Positions 1 to 9,051 of a stretch of DNA of 37,750 nucleotides are shown here, in pieces (position 1 is the first letter of the stretch; each line of letters begins with the position of its first letter). The position numbers were made by a program, and so were the translations under genes. The DNA is from Staphylococcus croceilyticus (GTDB lineage: Bacteria; Bacillota; Bacilli; Staphylococcales; Staphylococcaceae), in the NCBI RefSeq assembly GCF_002902575.1, contig NZ_PPRD01000029.1:1-37750 (forward strand), given 5' to 3'. The notes below the pieces were generated by a model. That model had not been told where the DNA came from. It worked only from the letters and a program-made list of their open reading frames with translations, and did no database searches.

Positions 1-55
1 GCTTATAAGAAGTCAACATATTAATTATATTTTGGTATCTTTGAAATTTTTTCAT
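1..55 (-). CDS. Start of a divergent gene, possibly a DeoR-like regulator (partial)
   Basis: Reading leftward from an ATG at 55, eighteen codons stay open to the window edge (MKKFQRYQNIINMLTSYK). A strong ribosome binding site, GAGGGGGG, ends four bases before the ATG, so a real gene very likely starts here. The peptide looks like the first helix of a DeoR/GntR-type winged-helix regulator (arginine-tyrosine-glutamine, then alternating isoleucine/leucine), and a regulator divergent from a sugar operon is a common arrangement. The fragment is too short to prove a family; the regulator reading is inference from position and a few residues. Confidence 0.5.
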   Translation of the reverse strand, partial: MKKFQRYQNIINMLTSYK

Positions 56-156
56 GTTTCCCCCCTCTTAATAATTATAAATAATTAAAGAAAAAAATAA
101 AGTTTACCCACAAACGAAGAAAAAACAAAATAATATGTTGTTTTTTCTTTACTTTT

Positions 157-170
157 TGAAAGCGTTACCA
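157..170. promoter_or_regulatory. cre (CcpA) site before the fucose operon
   Basis: TGAAAGCGTTACCA matches the Gram-positive consensus TGWAANCGNTNWCA at 13 of 14 positions. It lies 37 bases before the fucI start, where bound CcpA would block transcription when glucose is present. The upstream stretch is very AT-rich and several -10-like hexamers (for example TAATAT at 131-136) are possible, so I do not fix the promoter. CcpA control is established biology for such sites; action here is inferred. Confidence 0.75.
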
Positions 171-206
171 TAAAATAAAGTTAATCAAATAAAGGAGATG
201 ATTTTC

Positions 207-1955
207 ATGTTTAATAATTTGCCTAAAATTGGTATTAGACCAACTATTGATGGACGTCGAGAAGGAGTAAGAGAATCTTTAGAGAACCAAACTATGCAAA
301 TGGCTAATTCAGTAGCAAAATTAATCAATGATAATCTTAAATATCCAAATGGCGAAGCGGTAGAGTGTATTATTGCTGACACTACTATTGGAGGGGTGTC
401 AGAAGCAAGTAAATGTAAAGAAAAATTTGATAGAGAAAATATTTGTGCAACTATTACTGTGACGCCTTGTTGGTGTTATGGATCTGAAACAATGGATATG
501 AGAGCAGATATTCCTCATGCAGTATGGGGGTTAAATGGAACAGAAAGACCTGGAGCAGTATATCTTGCAGCAGTTTTAGCAGGTTATGCACAAAAAGGAA
601 TTCCTGCTTTTGGGATATATGGTAAAGATGTTCAAGATGCCAATGATGAAACTATTCCACAAGATGTTAAATCGAAAATACTACTTTTTTCTAAATGTGC
701 TTTAGCCAAAGGTATTATGAAAGATAAATCATATTTATCAATTGGCAGTGTTTCAATGGGGATTGCAGGATCAATGGTTAATGAAGAATTTTTCCAAAAA
801 TATTTAGGAATGAGAAATGAACAGGTAGAATCAGTTGAAATTCTTAGAAGAATAAATCAAGAGATTTATGACAAAGATGAGTATAGAAAAGCTTTAAATT
901 GGACGAAGAATAATTTTAATTTTGTAAAAGAAAATGAAGTATCAAATAAAGATGAAGAAATTGAATTTATGGTCAAAATGACTCTTATTGCAAAAGACTT
1001 ACTTGTAGGGAATCCAAAATTAGCTGATTTAGGATATAAAGAAGAAGCTGAAGGACATAACGCAATTGTAGGAGGATTCCAAGGACAAAGACAATGGACT
1101 GACACTTATCCTAACGGAGATTTTATGGAAACTATTTTAAATACTTCTTTTGACTGGAATGGAAAAAAAGCACCAAATATTTTTGCTACTGAAAATGATA
1201 GTTTAAACGGAGTATCAATGCTTTTTAACTATTTATTGACAAATACGGCGCAGTTATTTTCAGACGTTAGAACGTATTGGAGTCCAGAAGCAGTAAAACG
1301 TGTAACTAATAAGGAATTAAAAGGTAAAGCTGCTAATGGAATTTTGCATTTAATTAATTCAGGATCAACAACTTTAGATGGAACTGGACAACAAAATATT
1401 AATGGAAAACCAGCTTTAAAACCTTATTGGGATATAACTGACGAGGAAATACAAAACTGTATAAATAACACTAAACTTGTTCCTGCGAACCGAGAATACT
1501 TTAGAGGTGGAGGTTACTCTACTAATTTCTTAACCAAAGGAGATATACCATTAACGATGTGTCGTCTGAATCTTGTCGATGGATTAGGACCAGTATTACA
1601 AATAGTAGAAGGTTATTCAGTAGAACTTGATGAGGAAGTTCATAATATTTTAGATTCAAGAACGGATCCCGGTTGGCCAACTACGTGGTTTGCACCTCGA
1701 TTAACTGGTCATGGAGCATTTAAATCTGTTTATGATGTAATGAATAATTGGGGAGCAAACCATGGCGCAATTAGTTATGGACATATAGGAAGAGAATTAA
1801 TTACCTTAGCGTCAATGTTACGTATTCCAGTTAACATGCATAATATTGATGAAGAAAAAATATTTAGACCAAAATATTGGTCAGCATTCGGAACTGAGAA
1901 TTTAGAAAATTCAGATTACAGAGCGTGTGAAAAATTAGGTCCTGTTTATAAATAA
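207..1955 (+). CDS. fucI: L-fucose isomerase FucI
   Basis: Ketol-isomerase converting L-fucose to L-fuculose in the cytosol, first step of fucose breakdown. The 582-residue product is close in length to E. coli FucI (591) and follows it along its whole length: PKIGIRPxIDGRR near the N-terminus, [39 protein letters not shown] and the C-terminal NWGANHG. The metal-binding and catalytic residues of the family are present: Glu329 in TENDSLNG, Asp353 in SDVRTYWSP and His519. An in-frame ATG exists at 198, but it sits against the AAAGGAG at 191-197; the ATG at 207 has correct spacing and is preferred. It is the first gene of a six-gene operon and lies just after a cre box. D-arabinose isomerisation is a known side activity of the family. 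Identification is secure. Confidence 0.96.
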   Translation: MFNNLPKIGIRPTIDGRREGVRESLENQTMQMANSVAKLINDNLKYPNGEAVECIIADTTIGGVSEASKCKEKFDRENICATITVTPCWCYGSETMDMRADIPHAVWGLNGTERPGAVYLAAVLAGYAQKGIPAFGIYGKDVQDANDETIPQDVKSKILLFSKCALAKGIMKDKSYLSIGSVSMGIAGSMVNEEFFQKYLGMRNEQVESVEILRRINQEIYDKDEYRKALNWTKNNFNFVKENEVSNKDEEIEFMVKMTLIAKDLLVGNPKLADLGYKEEAEGHNAIVGGFQGQRQWTDTYPNGDFMETILNTSFDWNGKKAPNIFATENDSLNGVSMLFNYLLTNTAQLFSDVRTYWSPEAVKRVTNKELKGKAANGILHLINSGSTTLDGTGQQNINGKPALKPYWDITDEEIQNCINNTKLVPANREYFRGGGYSTNFLTKGDIPLTMCRLNLVDGLGPVLQIVEGYSVELDEEVHNILDSRTDPGWPTTWFAPRLTGHGAFKSVYDVMNNWGANHGAISYGHIGRELITLASMLRIPVNMHNIDEEKIFRPKYWSAFGTENLENSDYRACEKLGPVYK

Positions 1956-1968
1956 GAGGGTGATATAT

Positions 1969-3375
1969 ATGGAAACATCAAATCATATTGCTTTTGATTT
2001 AGGAGCAAGTTCAGGACGGTTAATTTTAGGTAAATATAGAGATAAAAAAATAGAATTAGAAGAAATTTACAGATTCGCAAATACACCTGTAGAAATGAAT
2101 GGGATATTATATTGGGATTTTCCTAAACTATTTCAAGAAATGAAATATGGAATGAAAATACTAGCTAATAAACATATAGATATAAATAGTCTTTCAGTTG
2201 ATACATGGGGCGTAGATTGCGGATATATAGACAAAAATGGCGATTTATTATTATTACCCAAGAATTATAGAAATCCACAAAAAAAACAATTTGAGAAAAA
2301 ATTATATGAGATTATTTCCCGTGAAAATTTATTTAAGGAAACAGGGGTTTATCCTAATATTATTAATTCAATTGTACAAATTTATACTGATTTACAACTT
2401 TCTCCATGGTTAAAAGAGACAGTAAAACATGTTTTATTTATGCCGGATTTATTTAATTATTTTTTATCGAAAGAAGTAGGTCATACTTACTCAATCGTTA
2501 GTACAAGTGGCTTATTAAATCTCAATAAACAATGGTCAGAAAAAGTAATAAAACTATTAGATATCCCTTTAAATTGGTTTGAGAGTGAAATTCTGAACTA
2601 TAAAGTATTGGGCAAGTTAAACGCTTCTGAATTAAATTATGATGAATATAAAGATACCAAGGTAATCGCTTGTGCGGGACACGATACCGCTTGCGGCTTA
2701 TTAACTGTTAAACACAACGCGGCGTTTTTATCATGTGGAACCTGGTCGATTTTAGGAATGAAAATTGATAAGCCTAATACTACTAAATTGGCTTATGAGT
2801 TAGGAATGACTAATGAAGGAACTGTAGATGGAAGAATAAAGATATTAAAAAATATAAATGGTTTATGGATATTACAAGAACTGGTTAGATATTGGGCTGA
2901 AAAAGGAATTATGTACAGTTATGATCAACTGACAAGTTTAGCACAAAAATCTAAATTCAATGAATTAATCGATGTGGATGATGAAGTATTTATTGGAAAG
3001 GGTAACATGTATGAATCTATTAGAGAATACTTTATCAATAAAAATATTGAACCACCTATAGAAGTTGGAGATTTTGTGAGAACTGTTATTTTGAGTCTAG
3101 CAAATAAATATGATGAAATTATTAGAAAATTAGAAAGTGTAACAGACTCAAAAATTGAAACTATCCATATGGTAGGTGGAGGTATACAAAATCAATTGCT
3201 TTGTGAATTTACAGCTAAGAAAACTGGCAAAACTATTATAGCTGGTCCTATTGAAGCTAGTGCTTTCGGTAATGTTTTAAGTCAGTTAATCGCTTTAGAA
3301 ATAATACAAATTCATGATATCGAAGAAATCATTAAAAATTCTGTAGATATCAAAATTTATAGTAATAATAAATGA
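1969..3375 (+). CDS. FGGY sugar kinase, RhaB-type, acting as L-fuculokinase by context
   Basis: ATP-dependent kinase expected to phosphorylate L-fuculose at C1. The 468-residue protein has the two actin-like FGGY domains: the N-terminal phosphate loop FDLGASSGRL, DTWGVDCGYID, the catalytic-base motif GHDTACG (Asp239), FLSCGTWSILG and the C-terminal MVGGGIQNQLL followed by AGPIEASAFGN. These motifs resemble rhamnulokinase (RhaB), not E. coli FucK. Because the flanking genes are fucI and a fuculose-1-phosphate aldolase, L-fuculose is the likely substrate, but L-rhamnulose cannot be excluded from sequence. A GTG at 1960 is in frame; the ATG at 1969 after AGAGGGTG is the better start. It begins 13 bases after fucI and overlaps the alternative start of the transporter downstream. 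Confidence 0.88.
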   Translation: METSNHIAFDLGASSGRLILGKYRDKKIELEEIYRFANTPVEMNGILYWDFPKLFQEMKYGMKILANKHIDINSLSVDTWGVDCGYIDKNGDLLLLPKNYRNPQKKQFEKKLYEIISRENLFKETGVYPNIINSIVQIYTDLQLSPWLKETVKHVLFMPDLFNYFLSKEVGHTYSIVSTSGLLNLNKQWSEKVIKLLDIPLNWFESEILNYKVLGKLNASELNYDEYKDTKVIACAGHDTACGLLTVKHNAAFLSCGTWSILGMKIDKPNTTKLAYELGMTNEGTVDGRIKILKNINGLWILQELVRYWAEKGIMYSYDQLTSLAQKSKFNELIDVDDEVFIGKGNMYESIREYFINKNIEPPIEVGDFVRTVILSLANKYDEIIRKLESVTDSKIETIHMVGGGIQNQLLCEFTAKKTGKTIIAGPIEASAFGNVLSQLIALEIIQIHDIEEIIKNSVDIKIYSNNK

Positions 3376-3389
3376 AAAAGGTGATTCAT

Positions 3390-4736
3390 TTGAAAAAAAT
3401 ATCTAATGAACAGAAAGTACCTAAAATAGTATATATATTTGCTATCTTGGGTGGCTTTGCGGGACTATTATACGGTTATGATTCAGGAGCAATTGCGCTT
3501 GCACTGCCTGCAATTACTGATGAATTTGGACTAAATACCCAAGAAAAAGGATTAGTAGTCAGCTTTCTATTATTAGGTGCATTACCTTCAATTATCGCTG
3601 CTACAATTTTTGAAAAGAAAATCGAAAGAAGAAACTTATTAATTTGGGGAGGATTTATTTTTATAATAGGATCTATTGGTTGTGCTATAGCTCCAAATAC
3701 GCCAGTGTTATTAGCATTTCGATTTGTATTAGGTATTGCTGCTGGCATTGCAAATATGTATGGATTAATCTATTTGTCTGAACTTGCGCCTTCAAATATT
3801 AGGGGCTTCATGGCCTCTTTATATCAGTTTAGTGTAAATGTAGGGATTTTAGTTTCTTTCATAATAGGGGCTGCTAATTTCTCTACTGGAGCTTGGAGAT
3901 GGACATTAGGATTAGGAGTTGTTCCAGCTCTTATATTTGCAATAGGTATGATGCTATCTCCACAAAGTCCTAGATGGTTGATTAGAGATGGACAATTAGA
4001 AAAAGCAAGAAGAGTTTTGCAAAAAGTAAGGATGACGAATTTAGAAGTTGAAGAAGAAATTAGCGATATAGAACTTAGTTTAGTTCAACAATCTTCTAAG
4101 TTTTCAGATTTATTCAAAAACTTTAGACCTATAGTAATTCTTGGATTGACTTTAACAGTTTTCCAGGTATTTACCGGTATTAATGCAGCAGTTTATTATG
4201 CTCCAGAGATATTTCAACATTTAGGAATAGCACATGCCTCAATAGCTGCTAATTATGGAGTAGGGAGTGCTTTAGTATTAAGTACTTTAATAGCTTTACC
4301 TTTCATTGATAAATTAGGTCGAAAAAAGTTACTGATAATTTCTATGATTGGTCAAATCCCTTCATGTTTAGGAATGGCTTTATTTGGTGATCACGCATTA
4401 ATAGCTATTATAAGTATTTTCTTATTTGTATTCTCATTTGGACTAGGCTTGGGACCAGTATTTTGGAGTTATATTCCAGAAATATTTCCATTAAGAGCAC
4501 GAGCTCTCGGTATGGGACTGATAACTTTTGCACAATATACTTTAAACTTTATTTTTTCTTTAACTTTTCCTATGTTCTTACTTTATATGGGGAATAAAGT
4601 GTTCTTAATTTATGCACTACTTTCATTAATTGCTATATTTTATATCCATTTTAAATGTGTAGAAACTAAAGGAAAGTCTTTAGAGGAAATTGAAAGATAC
4701 TGGTTAATTAAAAATAAGAAAGGAAAATTAATATGA
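3390..4736 (+). CDS. MFS sugar porter, probable L-fucose:H+ symporter
   Basis: Twelve-helix inner-membrane transporter of the sugar porter branch of the major facilitator superfamily (XylE/GalP/AraE type). Hallmarks seen: GYDSGAIALALP in helix 1, GxxLGRK-like loops (DKLGRKK), PQSPRWLI after helix 6, and the C-terminal ETKGKSLEEIE. The usual enterobacterial fucose carrier FucP belongs to a different MFS family (FHS), so the transport step here uses a different protein. Start choice: an ATG at 3372 overlaps the kinase stop but has no ribosome site; TTG at 3390 follows AAAAGGTGA with good spacing and gives 448 residues. The gene ends in a 4-base ATGA overlap with the aldolase, showing tight coupling. 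Fucose as substrate is inferred from operon position. Confidence 0.85.
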   Translation: MKKISNEQKVPKIVYIFAILGGFAGLLYGYDSGAIALALPAITDEFGLNTQEKGLVVSFLLLGALPSIIAATIFEKKIERRNLLIWGGFIFIIGSIGCAIAPNTPVLLAFRFVLGIAAGIANMYGLIYLSELAPSNIRGFMASLYQFSVNVGILVSFIIGAANFSTGAWRWTLGLGVVPALIFAIGMMLSPQSPRWLIRDGQLEKARRVLQKVRMTNLEVEEEISDIELSLVQQSSKFSDLFKNFRPIVILGLTLTVFQVFTGINAAVYYAPEIFQHLGIAHASIAANYGVGSALVLSTLIALPFIDKLGRKKLLIISMIGQIPSCLGMALFGDHALIAIISIFLFVFSFGLGLGPVFWSYIPEIFPLRARALGMGLITFAQYTLNFIFSLTFPMFLLYMGNKVFLIYALLSLIAIFYIHFKCVETKGKSLEEIERYWLIKNKKGKLI

Positions 4737-5383
4737 ACAATAATGAAGCATTATTAAGAGAACAAATTTGTGATATAGGACGCAATTTATTTAATAAAAA
4801 CTTTGTAGCCGCAAATGACGGGAACATATCTGCACGTTTATCTCAAAATGAAATATTAGCTACTCCAACAGCAACGAGTAAAGGATATATTACTCCGGAT
4901 AGTATAGTTAAACTAGATTTAGATGGAAACATTATCGAAGCTAAAGAAGGCGTTGCTCCCTCTTCTGAAATAAAAATGCACCTACGTTGTTATAAAAAAA
5001 TGCCAAACTGTAAAGGGGTAGTGCATGCACATCCTCCTTATGGCACAGCTTTTGCAATTAAAGGAGAAGTCTTAGATAAAGCCACTATGCCAGAAGTTGT
5101 AATAGCTATGCCGACAATTCCTTTAGCTAAATATGGATGTCCGTCAACCGAGGAGATTCCAGATGCAGTTGAGCCATATTTTGATGATTATGATGCTGTT
5201 TTATTAGAAAGTCACGGTGCTTTAACTTGGGGTAATTCTTTGATGGAGGCATATTTAAATATGGAAAGATTAGAATATATAGCAAAACTGACAGCTATTA
5301 CCCGTTCGATTGATGGAGAAAGAGAACTACCAAAACATCGTATTGAAGAGTTGATTGCACTTAGACCGAAATATGGAAAGTGA
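4733..5383 (+). CDS. fucA: L-fuculose-1-phosphate aldolase (class II aldolase)
   Basis: Zinc-dependent aldolase cleaving L-fuculose-1-phosphate into dihydroxyacetone phosphate and L-lactaldehyde. The 216-residue product matches the size of E. coli FucA (215) and shows the AraD/FucA fold motifs: AANDGNISAR, TPTATSKGYITP, SSEIKMHL, VVHAHPPYGT and ESHGALTWG. The expected zinc and catalytic residues are Glu79, His98, His100 and His161. Its ATG overlaps the transporter stop codon (ATGA), so translation is probably coupled. Related family members act on ribulose-5-phosphate or rhamnulose-1-phosphate; the neighbouring fucI and fucU favour fuculose-1-phosphate. Confidence 0.92.
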   Translation: MNNNEALLREQICDIGRNLFNKNFVAANDGNISARLSQNEILATPTATSKGYITPDSIVKLDLDGNIIEAKEGVAPSSEIKMHLRCYKKMPNCKGVVHAHPPYGTAFAIKGEVLDKATMPEVVIAMPTIPLAKYGCPSTEEIPDAVEPYFDDYDAVLLESHGALTWGNSLMEAYLNMERLEYIAKLTAITRSIDGERELPKHRIEELIALRPKYGK

Positions 5384-5392
5384 GGTTAAACT

Positions 5393-5803
5393 ATGCTAAA
5401 TAAAATACCTAAAATTTTATCACCTGAAATAGTAAAAAATTTAATGGAAATGGGACATGGTGACACTATTTTATTAGCCGATGCTAACTTTCCAGCTAAT
5501 ACTTATGGAAAACAAATTATTAGAGCAGATGGTCATGGCACTATTGAGTTATTAAAAGCTATATTAGAACTAATGCCTTTAGATACCTATGTAGCAAAAC
5601 CTGCAAAATTAATGAAAACTGTAAAAAATGATCCACAGCCAAAAATTTGGGATGAATATTATAAAATTATTGATCAAAGTAATTATGAAGAGATAGAAAG
5701 ATTTTCATTTTATGAAACTTCAAAAGATTGTCACACAATAATTCAAACCGGCGAAACAGCTTTATATGGAAATATTATTTTAACTAAAGGAGTTATTGAG
5801 TAA
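5393..5803 (+). CDS. fucU: L-fucose mutarotase FucU
   Basis: Interconverts the alpha and beta anomers of L-fucose, feeding the anomer used by the isomerase. The 136-residue protein belongs to the RbsD/FucU family and aligns with E. coli FucU (140 residues) from the first residue: SPEIVKNLMEMGHGD with the catalytic His22, LADANFPANTYG, QIIRADGHG, RFSFYETS and the C-terminal ALYGNIILTKGV. FucU-type features (RFSFYE, TGETALYGNI) separate it from ribose pyranase RbsD. It starts nine bases after the aldolase stop behind GAGG and is followed by the dehydrogenase gene. This gene makes fucose the strongest candidate for the operon's substrate. Confidence 0.93.
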   Translation: MLNKIPKILSPEIVKNLMEMGHGDTILLADANFPANTYGKQIIRADGHGTIELLKAILELMPLDTYVAKPAKLMKTVKNDPQPKIWDEYYKIIDQSNYEEIERFSFYETSKDCHTIIQTGETALYGNIILTKGVIE

Positions 5804-5819
5804 GGAAAGGAGTAATTAT

Positions 5820-7256
5820 ATGAAATATGTATCAGATTATGTATGTGGTGAATTTATGAATTATGATGAAAATCAATATAATGATGTAATAAACCCTTCT
5901 ACTGAAGAAGTAATTGCTAAAGTTCCAAAAGGTAATTTAGAAACGTTGGAAAATGCCATTAATGTAGCCGATGAAGTACAAAGTGATTGGGAAGAACTGC
6001 CACCAATAGAAAGAGGAGTGTATTTAAAGAAAATCGCTAATGAAATTCGTAATAGAGCTAGTGAAATTATTGATACAATTGTTGAAGAGGGTGGTAAAAT
6101 ACATGATTTAGCTAAAACTGAAGTATACTTTACTGCTGATTATCTTGATTACATGGCTGAATGGGCTAGAAGATATGAAGGAGAAATAATAAATAGTGAT
6201 AGACCAAATGAGCATATTTTATTGTATAAAAAAGCTTTAGGTGTTACTACAGGTATATTACCATGGAATTTTCCTTTCTTTCTTATTGCACGTAAAGCGG
6301 CTCCAGCTTTAATTACAGGTAATACGATTGTTATTAAACCATCAGTGGAAACACCTATAAATGCACAAATATTTGCAGAAATAGTTGACGAAGTAAAACT
6401 ACCTAAAGGCGTATTGAATATTGTTAATGGATCGGGTTCTAAATTAGGAAGCGTGATGGCTAATCATGAAAAAGTGTCACTTGTATCATTGACTGGAAGT
6501 GAAAGTGCTGGCCAAAAAGTTATGTTAGAAGCGAGTAAAACTTTGACTAACATAAATTTAGAACTTGGCGGTAAAGCTCCTGCAATTGTTATGAAAGATG
6601 CTAATATCAATGAGGCAGTTAAAAATATTATAGATTCACGAATTATTAATACAGGTCAAGTATGTAATTGCGTTGAAAGAGTATATGTTGATAAAGCAAT
6701 TAAAGAAGATTTTGTCAAAGTTCTTGTCAGTGAAATAAAAAAGGTTCACTATTCAAATCCTTGTGATAATAAAGAATCAATGATGGGACCTTTAATTAAT
6801 AAAAAATCTCAAAAAGTAGTTCATGAAAAAGTTGAAAGGGCGGTTGGTAAGGGTGCTACATTATTATGTGGTGGTGAATTGCCAAAAGAAAAAGGATACT
6901 TTTATCCTCCAACAGTTTTAGATAATTGTCATAACGAGATGGAAATTGTACAAGAAGAAACTTTTGGACCAGTATTACCAATTATTTCATTTAATAATTT
7001 TGAAGAAGCAATTCATCTAGCAAATGACTCTAAATATGGATTGACATCATCTATTTATACTAATGATTTAAATATTGCTTTAAAAGCTATAAATAAATTG
7101 AAGTTTGGTGAAACATACGTTAATAGAGAAAATTTTGAAGCTATGCAAGGCTTCCATGCTGGTGTTAAACATTCAGGAATTGGCGGGGCCGATGGTAAGC
7201 ATGGATTAGAAGAATATCTAAGAACACATGTTGCCTACATTCAAATTAATAATTAA
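5820..7256 (+). CDS. aldA: Lactaldehyde dehydrogenase AldA
   Basis: NAD-dependent oxidation of L-lactaldehyde from the aldolase reaction to L-lactate. The 478-residue protein is strikingly like E. coli AldA (479 residues): FTADYLDYMAEWARRYEGE, GVTTGILPWNFPFFLIARK, LELGGKAPAIVM and FGETYVNRENFEAMQGFHAG. The catalytic cysteine is Cys282 in GQVCNC, with the general-base glutamate in LELGGK and the asparagine in PWNFP. A TTG at 5796 is in frame, but ATG 5820 follows GGAAAGGAG correctly. It is the last gene of the operon, ahead of a terminator. Under anaerobic conditions other bacteria reduce lactaldehyde with FucO; no such reductase is in the window. Such resemblance to a Gram-negative enzyme is compatible with gene transfer, which I cannot test here. 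Confidence 0.95.
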   Translation: MKYVSDYVCGEFMNYDENQYNDVINPSTEEVIAKVPKGNLETLENAINVADEVQSDWEELPPIERGVYLKKIANEIRNRASEIIDTIVEEGGKIHDLAKTEVYFTADYLDYMAEWARRYEGEIINSDRPNEHILLYKKALGVTTGILPWNFPFFLIARKAAPALITGNTIVIKPSVETPINAQIFAEIVDEVKLPKGVLNIVNGSGSKLGSVMANHEKVSLVSLTGSESAGQKVMLEASKTLTNINLELGGKAPAIVMKDANINEAVKNIIDSRIINTGQVCNCVERVYVDKAIKEDFVKVLVSEIKKVHYSNPCDNKESMMGPLINKKSQKVVHEKVERAVGKGATLLCGGELPKEKGYFYPPTVLDNCHNEMEIVQEETFGPVLPIISFNNFEEAIHLANDSKYGLTSSIYTNDLNIALKAINKLKFGETYVNRENFEAMQGFHAGVKHSGIGGADGKHGLEEYLRTHVAYIQINN

Positions 7257-7263
7257 TGCGATT

Positions 7264-7300
7264 AAAGTCACATCAAAACGATGTGGCTTCTTTTATTTTT
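7264..7300 (+). terminator. Rho-independent terminator of the fucose operon
   Basis: A nine-base-pair stem (arms 7266-7274 and 7280-7288, one G-U pair, loop AAAAC) is followed by TCTTTTATTTTT. It closes the operon eight bases after the aldA stop. Confidence 0.85.
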
Positions 7301-7328
7301 AAGGAAAAGTTTAATTCATGTTAGTTTT

Positions 7329-7361
7329 AATGTAAACTTATAAATATAAATAGTTTACATT
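7329..7361. promoter_or_regulatory. BirA-type biotin operator over the bioB promoter
   Basis: A perfect inverted repeat, AATGTAAAC - 15 bases - GTTTACATT, has the arm sequence and spacing of Gram-positive BirA boxes (bifunctional biotin ligase/repressor). TATAAA at 7345-7350 lies inside the spacer, 18 bases after TTAGTT at 7321-7326, giving a plausible -10/-35 pair that bound BirA would cover. The site lies 55 bases before bioB. Biotin repression of bioB and the genes after it is the natural reading. Confidence 0.85.
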
Positions 7362-7416
7362 ATTAGTCTGGAACGTATAACTGGGCCATTTTAAAAGATA
7401 GGGAGTATAAAACAAC

Positions 7417-8382
7417 ATGAATTTAAATTTAGCAGAACGTATCTTAAATCATGACTTATTAAGTAAAAACGAAGCTTTAGAATTATTTGAAAATCCGACA
7501 ATCGACACCTTCGAATTATTAAATGAAGCGTATAAAGTGAGAAAACATTACTTTGGCAAAAAAGTAAAATTAAATATGATATTAAATGCGAAAAGTGGAA
7601 TTTGTTCAGAAGACTGTGGTTACTGCGGACAATCTGTCAAAATCAAACAAAAACAGCGTTACGCCTTAGTGGAACCAGAAAAAATTAAAGCAGGCGCACA
7701 AGTAGCGACAGATAATCATATTGGCACTTACTGTATCGTGATGAGCGGACGAGGACCAACTAATAGAGAGGTCGACCACATTTGTGATACGGTAGAAGAA
7801 ATTAAAGCATTACATCCACAACTGAAGATTTGTGCCTGTCTCGGGTTAACAGATGAAGAACAAGCTGAGAAACTAAAAGAAGCGGGCGTGGATCGTTATA
7901 ATCATAACTTGAATACAAGTGAACGATACCATAGTGAAGTCGTGACTACACATACATATGAAGATCGCGTGCGTACCGTTGAAATGATGAAAGCGCACAA
8001 TATCTCACCATGTTCAGGTGTAATTTGTGGCATGGGAGAAACGGATGAAGATATTATCGACATGGCTTTCGTGTTGAAAGAAATCGACGCAGACAGTATT
8101 CCAATTAACTTCTTACATCCGATTAAAGGAACAAAATTTGGTGGATTGAACTTATTATCGCCAATGAAATGTTTGAGAATTATAGCGATGTTTCGATTGA
8201 TTAACCCAACGAAAGAAATTCGCATCGCAGGAGGACGCGAAGTGAATTTACGTTCACTACAAGCCATTGCTTTAAAAGCTGCCAATTCAATCTTTGTAGG
8301 TGACTACTTAATTACAGGTGGACAGCCTAACGAACTCGATTATCAAATGATAGAAGATTTAGGATTTGAAATTGATGGGTAA
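7417..8382 (+). CDS. bioB: Biotin synthase BioB
   Basis: Radical-SAM enzyme inserting sulfur into dethiobiotin to form biotin. The radical SAM cluster motif CxxxCxxC is at Cys63, Cys67 and Cys70, with [17 protein letters not shown] before it. Further family motifs are [38 protein letters not shown] and [14 protein letters not shown]. At 321 residues it is somewhat shorter at the C-terminus than the staphylococcal BioB I recall, ending soon after DLGFEID; the core is intact. The ATG follows GGGAG at about 7401. No bioD, bioA, bioF or bioW is adjacent; the following genes are of unknown function. A BirA-type operator precedes it. Confidence 0.96.
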   Translation: MNLNLAERILNHDLLSKNEALELFENPTIDTFELLNEAYKVRKHYFGKKVKLNMILNAKSGICSEDCGYCGQSVKIKQKQRYALVEPEKIKAGAQVATDNHIGTYCIVMSGRGPTNREVDHICDTVEEIKALHPQLKICACLGLTDEEQAEKLKEAGVDRYNHNLNTSERYHSEVVTTHTYEDRVRTVEMMKAHNISPCSGVICGMGETDEDIIDMAFVLKEIDADSIPINFLHPIKGTKFGGLNLLSPMKCLRIIAMFRLINPTKEIRIAGGREVNLRSLQAIALKAANSIFVGDYLITGGQPNELDYQMIEDLGFEIDG

Positions 8383-8417
8383 AAGATACTGAATTGCTTT
8401 AGAGAGGGGAATACATA

Positions 8418-8798
8418 TTGCTACAGAATAAAGAAAGTACAAGATTACTATATCAAGCTGTTAGTGAGTTAGCTGAACAGATGGGGCAAAATCAAATTGA
8501 AACTAAATCCGTAAGTTTGATTTTCTTAGATTTTGACTTAGAGTATGAAGTCTTTGAAAGAGTCTTCGCAAACTTTATAAAGTACGTAGCACATAAAACA
8601 ATCGAAGAAATTAAATATAAAGATTTAATTAGATTGATTGATGAAGCATTACCAGAAGGTCGTGAGTTATACCCATTAATTAAAAATCAAATTATCATTG
8701 GTTTTGCGAATAATTATTTGTCTCAACTTAAACCTCTCGCAAATGACATTCAAAATGAAATGGGCACAAGTATTAATCCTGAAATAGAGGATATTTAA
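8418..8798 (+). CDS. Unknown 126-residue soluble protein downstream of bioB
   Basis: Not a family I recognise. The start is a TTG with a strong GAGAGGGG eight bases before it, 35 bases after bioB, and no terminator lies between, so it is probably transcribed with bioB. The product is acidic, predicted mostly helical and has no signal peptide or membrane segment. A central hydrophobic stretch (VSLIFLDFDLEYEVFERVF) and a repeated LIRLIDEALPEG / PLIKNQIIIGFANNYL pattern suggest a small helical bundle. There are no cysteines. Position behind the BirA-type operator makes a biotin-linked role possible, but nothing in the protein itself shows one. Confidence 0.7.
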   Translation: MLQNKESTRLLYQAVSELAEQMGQNQIETKSVSLIFLDFDLEYEVFERVFANFIKYVAHKTIEEIKYKDLIRLIDEALPEGRELYPLIKNQIIIGFANNYLSQLKPLANDIQNEMGTSINPEIEDI

Positions 8799-8838
8799 AC
8801 TAATGCGATAAAAAATAACAGAAAAAGGAGTAGCGAAA

Positions 8839-9051
8839 GTGAATTCGAATAAGCCTAAAATTGCACAAAAACGATGGTTTAATATTATGTTAATCTTCGT
8901 AGGAATTTTAAGTTTTAGCATTTTCTATTTTGGTATGCATCTTCCTTTCATGCTAGCATTTTTATATTTATGGGCGCCAGTACTCATAGGATTTATAAAC
9001 TTGAAAGAGATTAACAGTAAAAATATTGATGAAAGAAACAACACCAGATAA
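8839..9051 (+). CDS. Small two-helix membrane protein (70 aa)
   Basis: A GTG start with AAAAAGGAG in front, 40 bases after the previous gene. The product has a basic N-terminus (KPKIAQKRW), then two hydrophobic segments, roughly residues 13-30 and 33-50, and a charged tail ending ERNNTR. This fits an inner-membrane hairpin. The stop codon lies inside the left arm of a long terminator stem. No family recognised; probably the last gene of the bioB transcript. Confidence 0.65.
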   Translation: MNSNKPKIAQKRWFNIMLIFVGILSFSIFYFGMHLPFMLAFLYLWAPVLIGFINLKEINSKNIDERNNTR

